This document shows positions 26,003 to 35,500 of a stretch of DNA of 64,000 nucleotides, piece after piece. The stretch spans positions 1 through 64,000 of the forward strand of contig DASRDZ010000078.1 in assembly GCA_035652335.1 (NCBI GenBank). Direction: 5' to 3'. The stretch comes from DASRDZ01 sp035652335 (GTDB taxonomy: Bacteria > Chloroflexota > Dormibacteria > Aeolococcales > Aeolococcaceae). The position numbers and the translations under genes were made by a program. Every line of letters begins with the position of its first letter. Within the stretch, counting starts at the first letter, position 1. The notes under the pieces were generated by a model. The model was not told the origin of the DNA and ran no database searches. It saw nothing but the letters and a program-made list of their open reading frames with translations.

Positions 26003-27655
26003 TCACGCCGAGGCGCGCCGGGAGTCGCTGCGCGGCAGCCAGCGGAGCTGGAGCTGCAGGGCGAGACGCTGCTCCGGGTCGTCGAGGTCGAGGCCGGGGA
26101 TCTCGCGGAGGCGCTCGATGCGGTAGCGCAGCGTGTTGTGGTGCACCTGCAGGCGCCGGGCGGCGAGGGCGACGTCGCCGAAGCAGTCGAGGTAGGCGCG
26201 CAGGGTCTCGACGAGGTGCGACCTGTGCTTGGCGTCGCGCTCGAAGAGCAGGCGCAGCGCGCCCATGGGGACGATGGGCTCGTTGGCGGCGACCTCGGCG
26301 AGCCGGTCGAGGAGCACGTGCATGTGCATCTCCTCGATGTCGGCAACGGCGGGCGGCGTGTCGCCGGCGTCGACGCGGCGCAGCACGCGCAGCACCCGGT
26401 CGGCGTCGCGGCGGGAGCCGGGCACGTTCTCCAGCCGCTGCGCCTGCCCGCCGATGGCGACGATGGCTGCGCGTGCGACGGCGGCCGGCAGCCGGGCGAG
26501 GAAGCTGTCGACGGTCTGGTGGGCGACCTGGCGGCTGGCCTCGGCGTCGGCGCCCGTGGGGATGACGGCATAGACGACGCCGCCGATCACAGCGGTGCCG
26601 GCGCGCCGGTGCAGCACGGAGAGATGCAGCGAGAGCGTGTCGGCGAGGCGGGCCAGGGGGAGCTGGTTGTCGACGGCGTCGCCCTGGCGCATGCCCGCCG
26701 CGACGACGCGAAACGCCTCTCCGGCGAGGCCGAGGCGGCTGGCGGCGTCGGCGGCGAGCGGCCCCCCGTCGAGGACCAGCGTCATCAGCTCCGTGTGCAG
26801 GCCGCGCTGGAGGTCGGCGTCGATGCGATGGCGCAGCAGGTGGATGGCGACGAAGCGGGCGGCGCGCGCGAACTCCTCGATGCGCCGCCGGTCGGGACGT
26901 TCCCGCACCGCCGCCCACACCGACCCGAGCAGCTCGTCACCGGCGCGCACCGCGACGGCGAGGCGGGGGAGGACGCCGGGCCCGATGTCGTCGACGTACA
27001 CGGGCTCGGCGCTGCTGTAGATGCGGCGGAACTGCCCGCTGGACTGGAGGCGGCGGAAGTACTCGTCGGGGACCTGGCGCCCGAGGATGGTCACCCGGCG
27101 GGGCTCGTCCGCCTCGTCCTGCCGCGCCGAGTAGGCGAGCACGCGCGACTGCGGGTCCTCGATGGTGACCGGCGCGTCGATCACCGCCGCCACCGCGTTG
27201 GCCACCGCGAACAGGTCGCCCGCGGCCACGCCGCCCAGCTCCTCGCCACGGCGCGCCGGCTCCGCCTGCATCGCCGAGCGCAGCAGGGAGAGGATCTGCA
27301 GCCAGGCCGCGCCGTGGGCGACGGAGACCAGCGAGGTCCCCTCGCGCCGCGCCTCCTCGGCCAGCTCGCCGGACTGCGCCGGCGCGGCCTTGAGCAGGAG
27401 GATGGCCCCCTCCGCGGCGACCCGCTGCATGAGCTGCGACAGCTCACGCCCCGGGGTGAGCCCGATGCCGAGGAGGACGGTACCGCGTGAGATCGCGGGC
27501 GGGTCGGTGGGGTCGTGGACGGCCAGCGAGGTGGCCGGCACGCCGGTGCCCGAGGGTGCGGCGAGGAGCTGGAGGACACCGGGACCCAGGGTCGCCAGGA
27601 GGTGCTCCAGGGTGGTCCCGCCGGGTTCGGGCGCGCCCTCCGCTCCCTTCTCCAC
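26003..27655 (-). CDS. PucR/CdaR-type transcriptional regulator
   Basis: 550 residues from a GTG preceded by AGGGAG. The N-terminal ~150 residues match a PucR-type sensor (TLEHLLATLGPGVLQLLA, GTVLLGIGLTPG). A GAF-like middle follows (IDAPVTIEDPQSRVLAYS, LGSVWAAVRERPDRRRIEEF), then the CdaR-like region. The C-terminus carries the HTH_30 DNA-binding helix pair (LRAYLDCFGDVALAARRLQV, HHNTLRYRIERLREIPGLDL). Regulators of this family commonly control purine, proline or amino-acid catabolic genes. It is divergent from the GNAT gene by 90 bases and probably co-transcribed with the M20 gene. It is the likely sensor for this locus. Confidence 0.9.
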   Translation of the reverse strand: MEKGAEGAPEPGGTTLEHLLATLGPGVLQLLAAPSGTGVPATSLAVHDPTDPPAISRGTVLLGIGLTPGRELSQLMQRVAAEGAILLLKAAPAQSGELAEEARREGTSLVSVAHGAAWLQILSLLRSAMQAEPARRGEELGGVAAGDLFAVANAVAAVIDAPVTIEDPQSRVLAYSARQDEADEPRRVTILGRQVPDEYFRRLQSSGQFRRIYSSAEPVYVDDIGPGVLPRLAVAVRAGDELLGSVWAAVRERPDRRRIEEFARAARFVAIHLLRHRIDADLQRGLHTELMTLVLDGGPLAADAASRLGLAGEAFRVVAAGMRQGDAVDNQLPLARLADTLSLHLSVLHRRAGTAVIGGVVYAVIPTGADAEASRQVAHQTVDSFLARLPAAVARAAIVAIGGQAQRLENVPGSRRDADRVLRVLRRVDAGDTPPAVADIEEMHMHVLLDRLAEVAANEPIVPMGALRLLFERDAKHRSHLVETLRAYLDCFGDVALAARRLQVHHNTLRYRIERLREIPGLDLDDPEQRLALQLQLRWLPRSDSRRASA

Positions 27656-27745
27656 TCTTGTTCTCCCTGCCCAAAGGGCGGCGGCGCATTCGGCGGCTGT
27701 GCCAAAGCCGGTGCGGCGGACCGATGGTACCGTCGCCTCGCGTCC

Positions 27746-28630
27746 ATGAGTGCCCTGAGCGCGTCCCTGCGCGATCCAGCAGCCGTCGCGGCCAGCCTCG
27801 ACGCGGCCCGCGCCGCCGCCGCGACGGCGGCCGAGGCCGCCGGCATCCGCGTGGCCACGCCGCATCGCCCCGAGGACCTCGAGGCGGCGGCCGCGGTGTG
27901 GCGGCGCGTGTGGGACCGCGACGTCGACCCGCCCGTCTCCGCCGAGATGCTCCGCGCCCTCACCCACGCGGGCAACTACCTGAGCACCGCCGTCGCCGGC
28001 GACCGCGTCGCCGGGGCGCTGCTCGGCTTCTTCGGCGGGGACGGCGGCCTCGAGCTGCTCCACTCGCACATCCTCGGCGTCGACCCCGGCATGGACGGGC
28101 GCGGTGTCGGCTACGCGCTCAAGCTGCACCAGCGCGCCTGGGCGCTGCAGCGCGGGCTGCGCCGCATCACCTGGACCTACGACCCGCTGGTGCGGCGCAA
28201 CGGCCACTTCAACCTGGTCAAGCTGGGCGCGCGCGGTGAGGAGTACCTGGTCGACTTCTACGGCGCCATGGCCGACGCCATCAACGGCGGTGACCACACC
28301 GACCGCATCCTGGTGAGCTGGGATCTCGACTCGCCGCCGCCGCCGCCGCCGCTGCTCGACGCCGAGGAGTGGCGCGCGCGCGGCGCCGCCGTCGCCCTCG
28401 ACGTCGACGCCGGCGAGCGACCGCTGCCCGCTGACGTCGACGGCGCGGACGCCGTGCTGTGCGCGACGCCGCGCGACATCGTGGCCATGCGGCGCACCGA
28501 CCCGGAGCGCGCCCGCGCCTGGCGCCGCGCCCTCCGCGAAGCGATGCTCGACGCCGGCGAGCGCGGGCTGCGGCCGGTGTCGATGGCGCGCGGCGGCTGG
28601 TACGTGCTGGCGCGCGAGGGCGCGGCCTGA
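27746..28630 (+). CDS. GNAT-family acyltransferase (candidate D-amino acid N-succinyltransferase)
   Basis: 294 residues. The sequence matches the COG3375-type GNAT group: DLEAAAAVWRRVWDRDVDPP, LLHSHILGVDPGMDGRGVGY (the acetyl-CoA-binding turn, about residues 105-125), ITWTYDPLVRRNGHFNLVKL and YGAMADAINGGDHTDRILVS. Genes of this group are often found beside OSBS/NSAR enolases, and in Geobacillus such a GNAT was reported to transfer succinate from succinyl-CoA to D-amino acids. The gene ends five bases from the converging racemase-like gene here. There is no Shine-Dalgarno; TACCGT 12 bases before the ATG suggests a very short leader. Substrate specificity is inferred from neighbours. Confidence 0.85.
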   Translation: MSALSASLRDPAAVAASLDAARAAAATAAEAAGIRVATPHRPEDLEAAAAVWRRVWDRDVDPPVSAEMLRALTHAGNYLSTAVAGDRVAGALLGFFGGDGGLELLHSHILGVDPGMDGRGVGYALKLHQRAWALQRGLRRITWTYDPLVRRNGHFNLVKLGARGEEYLVDFYGAMADAINGGDHTDRILVSWDLDSPPPPPPLLDAEEWRARGAAVALDVDAGERPLPADVDGADAVLCATPRDIVAMRRTDPERARAWRRALREAMLDAGERGLRPVSMARGGWYVLAREGAA

Positions 28631-28635
28631 GGGCG

Positions 28636-29772
28636 TCAGCCGGGGCGGACCGTCTCGGTCGACGTGGCCAGCCCGTCGATGACGTCGCGGCGCACCTCGA
28701 CGCCGATGCCAGCCCCCGTGGGCACGGCGATGGTGCCATCCCTGGCCAGAACGAAGGGGGCGGTGACGTCCTCGCGGAAGTAGCGGTCGGAGGCCGAGGT
28801 GTCGCCGGGCAGGGTGAAGCCGGGCAGCGCGGCGAGGGCGAGGTTGGCGGCGCGACCGATGCCGGTCTCCAGCATGCCGCCGCACCACACGGCGACGCCG
28901 CGGTCGACGCAGAGGTCGTGGATGCGCGTGGCTTCGAGGTAGCCGCCGGCGCGTCCCGGCTTGATGTTGACGATGCTGCACGCCTGCATCTCGATCGCCT
29001 CGGCGGCGACGACCGCGGAGACGATCGACTCGTCGAGGCAGATGGGGGTGCGCACGGTGCGCGCCAGCTTGGCGTGCGCCAGCACCTGCTCCTCGGGGAG
29101 CGGCTGCTCGATGAGCAGCAGGCCGAACTCGTCGAGCCGGGCGAGGTGCTGCGCGTCGTCGAGCGTGTAGGCGGTGTTGGCGTCGACCTGCAGGGGGATG
29201 TCGCCGAAGCGCTCGCGCACGGCGCGCACCGGCTCGACGTCCCAGCCCGGCTCGATCTTCAGCTTGATGCGCACGTAGCCCTGCTCGCGGTACCCGGCGA
29301 CCGCGTCGAGCAGCTCCGGGATGCTCGCCATGATGCCCACCGACACTCCGCTGGGGACGCGGTCGCGGACGGCGCCGAGAGCCTGCGCGAAGGACCGGTT
29401 CTCGCGGCGCAGCTGGGCGTCGAGCCAGGCCGCCTCCAGCGCGGCCTTGGCCATGCGGTGGCCCCTGACCGGCTCCAGGACGCGCGCGACCTGCTGCGCG
29501 GTGACGGGCTCGGCGAGCAGGCGGGGGAGGAGATGGTCCATGACCACGCGCTGCGCCGCGGCCACGTACTCCGAGGAGTAGAGCGGCTCCTGCATGGCGA
29601 CGCACTCGCCCCAGCCCTCGGTGTCGCCGGCGAGGACGTGGACGAGGAGCACGTCGCGGCGGGTCTCGGTGCCGAAGGAGGTGCGGAAGGGCGCCACCAG
29701 CGGCAGGTGGATGCGGATCAGCTCGACCGCCTCGACGGCGACGGGGGCGGCGACGTTCTCCATCAGGGACAC
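28636..29772 (-). CDS. o-succinylbenzoate synthase / N-succinylamino acid racemase-family enolase
   Basis: 378 residues from a GTG (an ATG three codons in is an alternative). The enolase-superfamily active site is complete: Lys170-Leu-Lys172 in RIKLKIEPG, metal ligands Asp197 (QVDANTAY), Glu222 (IEQPL) and Asp247 (LDES), and the opposite-face Lys271 (NIKPGRAGG). The N-terminal capping domain (LPLVAPFRTSFGTE) is that of the MenC/NSAR family. No other menaquinone gene is present in the window, while GNAT, M20 and D-aminoacylase genes are. That context favours N-succinylamino acid racemase over menaquinone synthesis, although many family members do both. It is divergent from the D-aminoacylase gene by 137 bases. 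Confidence 0.9.
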   Translation of the reverse strand: MSLMENVAAPVAVEAVELIRIHLPLVAPFRTSFGTETRRDVLLVHVLAGDTEGWGECVAMQEPLYSSEYVAAAQRVVMDHLLPRLLAEPVTAQQVARVLEPVRGHRMAKAALEAAWLDAQLRRENRSFAQALGAVRDRVPSGVSVGIMASIPELLDAVAGYREQGYVRIKLKIEPGWDVEPVRAVRERFGDIPLQVDANTAYTLDDAQHLARLDEFGLLLIEQPLPEEQVLAHAKLARTVRTPICLDESIVSAVVAAEAIEMQACSIVNIKPGRAGGYLEATRIHDLCVDRGVAVWCGGMLETGIGRAANLALAALPGFTLPGDTSASDRYFREDVTAPFVLARDGTIAVPTGAGIGVEVRRDVIDGLATSTETVRPG

Positions 29773-29825
29773 GGCCGGAGTGTACGGCCCGCGCCGTGGC
29801 CTCGATTGTGCTGTGTTCCAAGGGG

Positions 29826-29847
29826 GCGCGGCCGACTTCGGCCGCGC
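29826..29847. promoter_or_regulatory. hairpin in the racemase/D-aminoacylase intergenic region
   Basis: GCGCGGCCG (29826-29834) and CGGCCGCGC (29839-29847) form a 9-bp stem with a 4-base ACTT loop. A TAGACT -10-like hexamer lies at 29876-29881. The hairpin sits between two divergent genes, so it is more likely an operator or DNA structure than a terminator. Function unproven. Confidence 0.35.
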
Positions 29848-29909
29848 GTCCGAGGCGTTCGTCCGGCGGCACGCCTAGACTGCTGCGCCATGGTGGAGGG
29901 CGCGCGCCG

Positions 29910-31478
29910 ATGACCGTCGACCTGCTGCTGCGTGGCGGCACGGTGCACGACGGGCTCGGCTCGCCGGGACGGGTCGCCGACGTGGCGGTCGCGGCCGGGC
30001 GCATCGTCGGGGTTGGACGCCACCAGGGCAACGCGGCGGAGGAGGTCGACTGCGACGGGCTCATCGTCGCGCCCGGGTTCATCGACGCCCACGCCCACTC
30101 CGACCTGCTCCACCTCGCCGGGGAGCCGCAGACCTTCAAGCTTGAGCAGGGCGTCACCACCGAGATCTGCGGCAACTGCGGGTTCTCCTTCGCACCGATG
30201 ACGGCCGAGGCTGTGGCGCTGCTCGGCGAAGCCTGGGACGAGCTCGCCGGCGGCGCCGAGATGCGGCCGCGCAGCTTCGCCGGCTACCTCGACGAGGTCG
30301 AGGCGGCACGGCCGGCGAACAACGTCGCCGCACTGGTGGGACACCATGCGCTGCGCACCGTGGCCAACGGCATCGACCGCACATTGCGTGACGGCGCGAT
30401 CGACGAGATGCGGGCGCTGGCCGCGGAGGCGTTCGAGGCCGGGGCCATCGGCCTCAGCAGCGGGCTGATCTACGTGCCGGGGACGTATGCGGACACCGAG
30501 GAGCTGGTCGCCATCGCCGAGGTCGCCGCCCGCTACGACCGGCCCTACACCACGCACATGCGCAACGAGGGCGACGAGGTCCTGGAGTCGCTCGACGAGG
30601 CGATGGCCATCGGGCGCCGCGCGGGCGTGCGCGTGCAGATCTCACACTGCAAGGTTGCGGGCCTGCGCAATCATGGGACCGCCACCAGGCTGCTGCGCCG
30701 CATCGCCGGCGGCCGCCGCGAGGGGATCGACGTGCTCGGCGACCAGTACCCGTACACGGCGGGCTCGACGTTCCTCGCCGCGCTGCTGCCGCCGGAGGCG
30801 TCGGAGGGCGGCACCGAAGCGCTGCGCACGCGGCTCCGCGACGCCGGCGAGCGGGCCCGCCTGCGCGCCGTCGCCGAGCAGGGCGGTGCCGGCAACGGGC
30901 TGTGGGCCGACGCCGAGCCCCACGGAGTGCTCGTCGCCACCCATCGCGACGGCGCGGCGGCCGGCTGCACCCTCGCCGAGCTGAGCGGCGGGGGCGACCC
31001 CTGGGATCGCCTCTGCGAGCTGGTCGCCGACGACCCGTCGGCCACCATCGTCATCGAGCTGATGGCCGAGGACGACGTGCGCCGCATCATGGGCGATCCG
31101 CTCGTCGCCGTCGGCTCCGACAACGGCCCGGCGCACGGCAGCGGCCATCCCCGCACCTGGGGCTGCTTCCCCCGACTGCTGGGCACCTACGTGCGCGAGC
31201 AGAAGGTGCTCACCTGGGAGCAGGCGATCCGCAAGATGACCTCGCTCAGCGCGCGCACGTTCGGGCTGCACGGCCGCGGGCGGCTGCTCGAAGGAATGGT
31301 CGCGGACCTCTGCGTCTTCGATCCCGCGCGCATCGGCCACGAGGGCACCTACCTGCATCCCGACGTGCGGCCATCCGGCGTGGAGCTCGTCACGCTGGCG
31401 GGACGCGCCGTCCTCCGCAACGGCCAGCCGACGGGCGAGCGTGCGGGACGGGTTCTGCGCGGCGGCGCGGCGGCCTGA
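29910..31478 (+). CDS. N-acyl-D-amino-acid deacylase (D-aminoacylase) family amidohydrolase
   Basis: 522 residues with GGAGGG before the ATG. The amidohydrolase motif HxH is His61 and His63 in DAHAHSDLL. The family Cys is in EICGNCGFS (Cys87, Cys90). Later ligands appear in TTHMRNEGD, ISHCKVAG and GSDNGPAHG. The length and these motifs match D-aminoacylases and related dihydroorotase-like enzymes. Such enzymes release free D-amino acids from N-acyl-D-amino acids or D-dipeptides, which would feed the neighbouring GNAT and racemase-like enzymes. There is no signal peptide, so it acts in the cytosol on imported substrates. It ends 48 bases from the converging L,D-transpeptidase gene. Confidence 0.9.
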   Translation: MTVDLLLRGGTVHDGLGSPGRVADVAVAAGRIVGVGRHQGNAAEEVDCDGLIVAPGFIDAHAHSDLLHLAGEPQTFKLEQGVTTEICGNCGFSFAPMTAEAVALLGEAWDELAGGAEMRPRSFAGYLDEVEAARPANNVAALVGHHALRTVANGIDRTLRDGAIDEMRALAAEAFEAGAIGLSSGLIYVPGTYADTEELVAIAEVAARYDRPYTTHMRNEGDEVLESLDEAMAIGRRAGVRVQISHCKVAGLRNHGTATRLLRRIAGGRREGIDVLGDQYPYTAGSTFLAALLPPEASEGGTEALRTRLRDAGERARLRAVAEQGGAGNGLWADAEPHGVLVATHRDGAAAGCTLAELSGGGDPWDRLCELVADDPSATIVIELMAEDDVRRIMGDPLVAVGSDNGPAHGSGHPRTWGCFPRLLGTYVREQKVLTWEQAIRKMTSLSARTFGLHGRGRLLEGMVADLCVFDPARIGHEGTYLHPDVRPSGVELVTLAGRAVLRNGQPTGERAGRVLRGGAAA

Positions 31479-31526
31479 CGCTTCTCTCCACCGTGTCCGG
31501 GTGAGGGCGAGGCTCGCAGGCAGGTC

Positions 31527-32528
31527 TCACCGCTGCTGCACGACCACCTCGTCGTTCAGGTTGGTCCAGCGATAGAGCTGCTCCATCACCGGCATGGGCA
31601 CGTTGACGCAGCCGTGGCTGCCGGCGACGAGGTTGGCGCCGGGGCCCCAGCGCGTGCGCCACGGGGCGTCGTGGATGAAGTAGCCCCCGTCGATGAACTC
31701 CATGACGTCCTGCACCCACTCCGACGCGTACCAGTACGGGCTGCCGTATGGCCACGACGAGACCATGTGGAACGGCGACGCCTTGTAGAAGACGTGGTAG
31801 GTGCCCAGCAGTGTGGGGAGCTCGGGACGCCCGGTGCCGACGACGGTGTCGACGACCAGCTGCCTGCCGTCGAAGGCCCACAGATGCTGGCGATCGATGC
31901 TGATGACGATGCGATGCGTTCCCTGGGGCGGGACCGGGACGTCGCGCACCGGCGGTGCCGTCCAGGAGGCCTGCGCCATGCCGGTGGGCGGGAAGCCGCG
32001 GACGTACGAGCTGTGGATCCATCCCCGCCCGCCGGCGAGGCGGTACCAGTCCTGGCTCCATGTCTCCAGCGCCCCGGATTGGAAGTCGGCGACCGGCGGA
32101 TCGTCGCTGCGGCGGTACCAGCCGTCGAAGAGCTCACGGGTGCCGGCGGCCTCCTGCGCGACGGCGGCGAAGTCGCTCCCCGGGCCCGACCTGACCGGTG
32201 CCGCCGGCGTGGCGGCGACGACGGCGACGAAGGTGCCGGGAGGCAATGGCGTCGACGTCGGGATCGGCGTCGGTTGCGCTGTCGGGACGGCGGATGGCGT
32301 CGGGGCGGTCGCCGCCGGCAGCGGCGTGGTGGATGGGACCGGCAATGGCGGCACGCCGCCGCGACTCTGCGACGTCGCGCCACATGCGCCGAGAAGCGCT
32401 CCGAGGACGAGACCTGCGGGGACGACGCTCCGGAGTCCTCGCAGGCCGATCCCGCGGCGTGCGTGTCGCCGTTGGCCTGCGGAGGGGGCCCGCCGCGACG
32501 GCGGGTCCCCATGCGCTCCGATCAGCAC
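31527..32528 (-). CDS. lipoprotein L,D-transpeptidase (YkuD) with SH3-like domain
   Basis: 333 residues from a GTG; other starts are possible because no ATG is near. A lipobox (VLGALLGAC) predicts lipid anchoring. A Pro/Thr-rich linker (about 55-95) leads to an SH3b-like domain (APVRSGPGSDFAAVAQ, WYRLAGGRGWIHSSYV). The YkuD catalytic domain then carries HDAPW, and Ser304-His305-Gly306-Cys307 in SHGCVNVP with catalytic Cys307. L,D-transpeptidases make 3-3 cross-links in peptidoglycan or attach proteins to it, and release D-Ala. It begins 11 bases after the stop of the giant beta-helix protein, so the pair is probably one operon; the enzyme might anchor that protein, which is inference. Confidence 0.87.
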   Translation of the reverse strand: MLIGAHGDPPSRRAPSAGQRRHARRGIGLRGLRSVVPAGLVLGALLGACGATSQSRGGVPPLPVPSTTPLPAATAPTPSAVPTAQPTPIPTSTPLPPGTFVAVVAATPAAPVRSGPGSDFAAVAQEAAGTRELFDGWYRRSDDPPVADFQSGALETWSQDWYRLAGGRGWIHSSYVRGFPPTGMAQASWTAPPVRDVPVPPQGTHRIVISIDRQHLWAFDGRQLVVDTVVGTGRPELPTLLGTYHVFYKASPFHMVSSWPYGSPYWYASEWVQDVMEFIDGGYFIHDAPWRTRWGPGANLVAGSHGCVNVPMPVMEQLYRWTNLNDEVVVQQR

Positions 32529-32539
32529 GGCACGCGGCC

Positions 32540-35500
32540 TCAGAACCCCGGCGCCCCGCACTGGCCGGTGTGCGACCCGATCACCCTGTTGGGCTGGAGG
32601 TCGTCGGTCGGTGCCGGGACGTTGCCGGTGCAGCTCAGAGTCCCCTTGATCGAGTTCGCCTCGATCTCGGGAGCCGGGCTGTCGAGGTCGTACGCGGGAC
32701 CGTAGAGGACGTTGTTGTTCACGGTCACCGTGCCCTTGATGGTGTTGCCGCTCATCTCGAATCCGCCGCGGTTGGCGTTCAGGGTCAGGCCACCCGCCAC
32801 CGTGTTGCCCGCGCACGGCCGGTCGGCGGCGTCGCCGCCGCTGCCGACGAGCACGAATCCGGTGGTGCCGCTGATGGTGACCCCGCCGGTGCTGGTGGTG
32901 ACGCCGCAGACCGTGAGCATGCCCGCGCCCGTCGCCGTGATGCCGTGCCCGACCGTCGAGTTGGCGATGGTCACCGAGGCGCCGCCGCTGACGATGACGT
33001 CGCCGCTGACCTTGGCGTTGGTGATGTAGACCGATCCGCTGGTGACGCTCAGGTCACCCTTCTTGGTGCCGGTGATGGTCTGTGTGGCCGCCACCGTCAC
33101 GCCGCGTGTGCCGCTGCTGGCCTGGAAGACGTTGGTCTGGCCCCCGTATGCCGCGGTGACGGTGTGCCCGCCGATCTGCAGGCCCTTGGTCGCCCACGCC
33201 GCGTGCCCCGAGGTGAGGGACATGGCCGTCTTGGCCACGCCGTCGACGGAGAAGGTCACCGAGCCGGTCGGCGTCGAGCCACCGCCCGTCGACACGGTCG
33301 CGGTGAAGGTGGCGGTCTGGCCGAACGTCGGCGTCGTCGTGGTCGCAGCGACCACGGTCGTTGTCGGCGATGCGCCCACCTGCAGGGTGAATGCCTGCGT
33401 CGCATCCGAACCCACGCCGTTGTGCGCGGTCAGGGTGAGCGGCCAGGCGCCCGACGAGCCGGCCGGCGGCGTGCCGCTCAGCGTCGCGCTGCCGTCGCCG
33501 TTGTCATGGAGGCTGACTCCGCTGGGAAGCGCGCCCGTCTTGGACACCGCCGGGGCCGGGTAGCCCGCGGTGGTGACGGTGAAGCTGCCGAGGGTCCCGA
33601 CCTGGAAGGTGGTGTGGTCGGCGCTGGTGATCGACGGCGCCTTCTGCACGCTGAGGATGAAGTGCTGTGACGCGGGAGGCTCGACGCCGTTGGCGGCGCC
33701 GAAGCTGAGGTCGTACGGACCCGCGCTCACCGGTGTGCCGCTCAGCGTCCCTGTGCCGTTGCCGTTGTCGACGAAGGTGACGCCACCCGGCAGGGCGCCC
33801 AGCTCGGTGAGCTGCGGCACGGGGTAGCCCGTCGCGGTCACCGTGAAGCTGCCGGACTGGCCCTGTACGAATGTCGCGGTGGCGGCACTGGTGATGTCCG
33901 GGTGCTCGTCGACCGTCAGCGTGAAGCTCTGCGCGGCGTCCGGGACGATCCCGTTGCCGGCGTCGAAGTGGACGGGGAAGCTGCCGCCCGTGCCGCCGGC
34001 GGCCGTTCCGCCCAGGGTGGCGGTGCCGTTGCCGTTGTCGGCGAAGGTCACGCCGGCGGGAAGCGTGCCGCTCTGGCTCACCCATGTCACCGCCGGGAAT
34101 CCGGTGGTGGTGAGGGTGAACTCGAACAGGCTGCCGGCGGTGACGGTCAGGCTGCCGGCGCTGGTGATGGCGGGTGCCTCGTCGATGACGAGGCTGAAGC
34201 TCTGCGTCGCGTCCGGCGGGACGCCGTTTGTCGCGGTGAAGGTGAGGTCGTGCGCGCCACCCGTGCCGCCTGCGGGAGTGCCGCTCAGCGTGCCGGTGCC
34301 GTCGCCGTTGTCGACGTAGGTGACACCGTCGGGAAGCGTTCCGCCGGTGAGGGCGATGCCGGTCACCGACGGCAGGCCGCCCGCCTCCACCGTGAAGGTG
34401 CCCGCGGCTCCGGCCGTGAACGTCGTGGTCGGCACGCTGACGAAGGCGGGACCCTGGTCGACGGTGAGGGTGAATGCCTGCGACTTGTCCATGCCCACGC
34501 CGTTGGTGGCGTAGACGACGAAGCCGTACACGCCGCCGGTGGCGATCGCCGGCGTGCCGGCAAGGGTCGCCGTGCCGTCATGGTTGTCCACCAGCGTCAC
34601 GCCGTCCGGCAGCGGTGTGCTGTCCTTGCTGATCACCGCGAACGGGTAGCCGATCGTCGACACCGTGAAGCTGCCGGGCGCGCCCACCGCGAAGGTGGCG
34701 CTCGCGTCGCTGACGATGCCTGGGCTCTCGTCGACGGTGAGGGTGAAGGGCTGTGTGACGCTTCCGCTGATGTTGTAGGCCGTGAACGAGATGCTGTAGA
34801 CGCCGCCCGTGGCCCACATCGGGACACCGCTCAGCACGTGCGTCGTCGAGTTGAACCAGACGCCGCCCGGGTTGCCGCCCATCTCATAGACCACCGGCGC
34901 GGGATAGCCATGCACCACCACGGTGAAGCTGCCGGGTGTGCCCGCGGTGAAGGTCGTGCCGGAGGGACTGGAGATCGAGGGCGCCTCGCCAACGGTGAGC
35001 GTGAACGTCTCCGTGTCGGCGGGGGAGATCCCGTTGCTCGCAGTCACGCCGAAGGTGTGGACACCGCCGCTCCCTGCCGGCGGCGTGGCGCCCAGCCATC
35101 CGTCAGGGCTGAGGCTCGCCCAGCTCGGCAGTCCGGCCGAGGAGAACGCCGGCGCCGGGTAGCCGCTGGCGGTGAGGTGGACCTGTGACCAGCTGCCGAC
35201 GGCCATCGTCGCGCTCAGCGAGCTGGTGATCGCCGGTGCCGCGTTCACGGTCAGGGTGAAGGACTGCCCCGCGTTGGGGAGAACGCCGTTGCTGGCGGTG
35301 AAGGTGAGCGAGTAGGTGCCTCCCGTTCCCGCCGCCGGCGTCCCGCCCAGCACGTGCGTGGCGCTGTTGAAGGAGACGCCGCTGGGAAGGGCCCCGACTG
35401 TCAGGGCGATCGTCGGTGGCGGGTAGCCCTGTGCGGTCACCGTGAAGCTGCCCGCCGTGCGCGCTGTGAACGTCGAGCTCGACAAGCTGGTGATCGACGG

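Noticed and set aside
28636..29772. Racemase-like enolase as the MenC of menaquinone synthesis
   Set aside because: No other men gene is in the window, and the GNAT, M20 and D-aminoacylase neighbours point to amino-acid racemization. MenC activity cannot be excluded from sequence alone.
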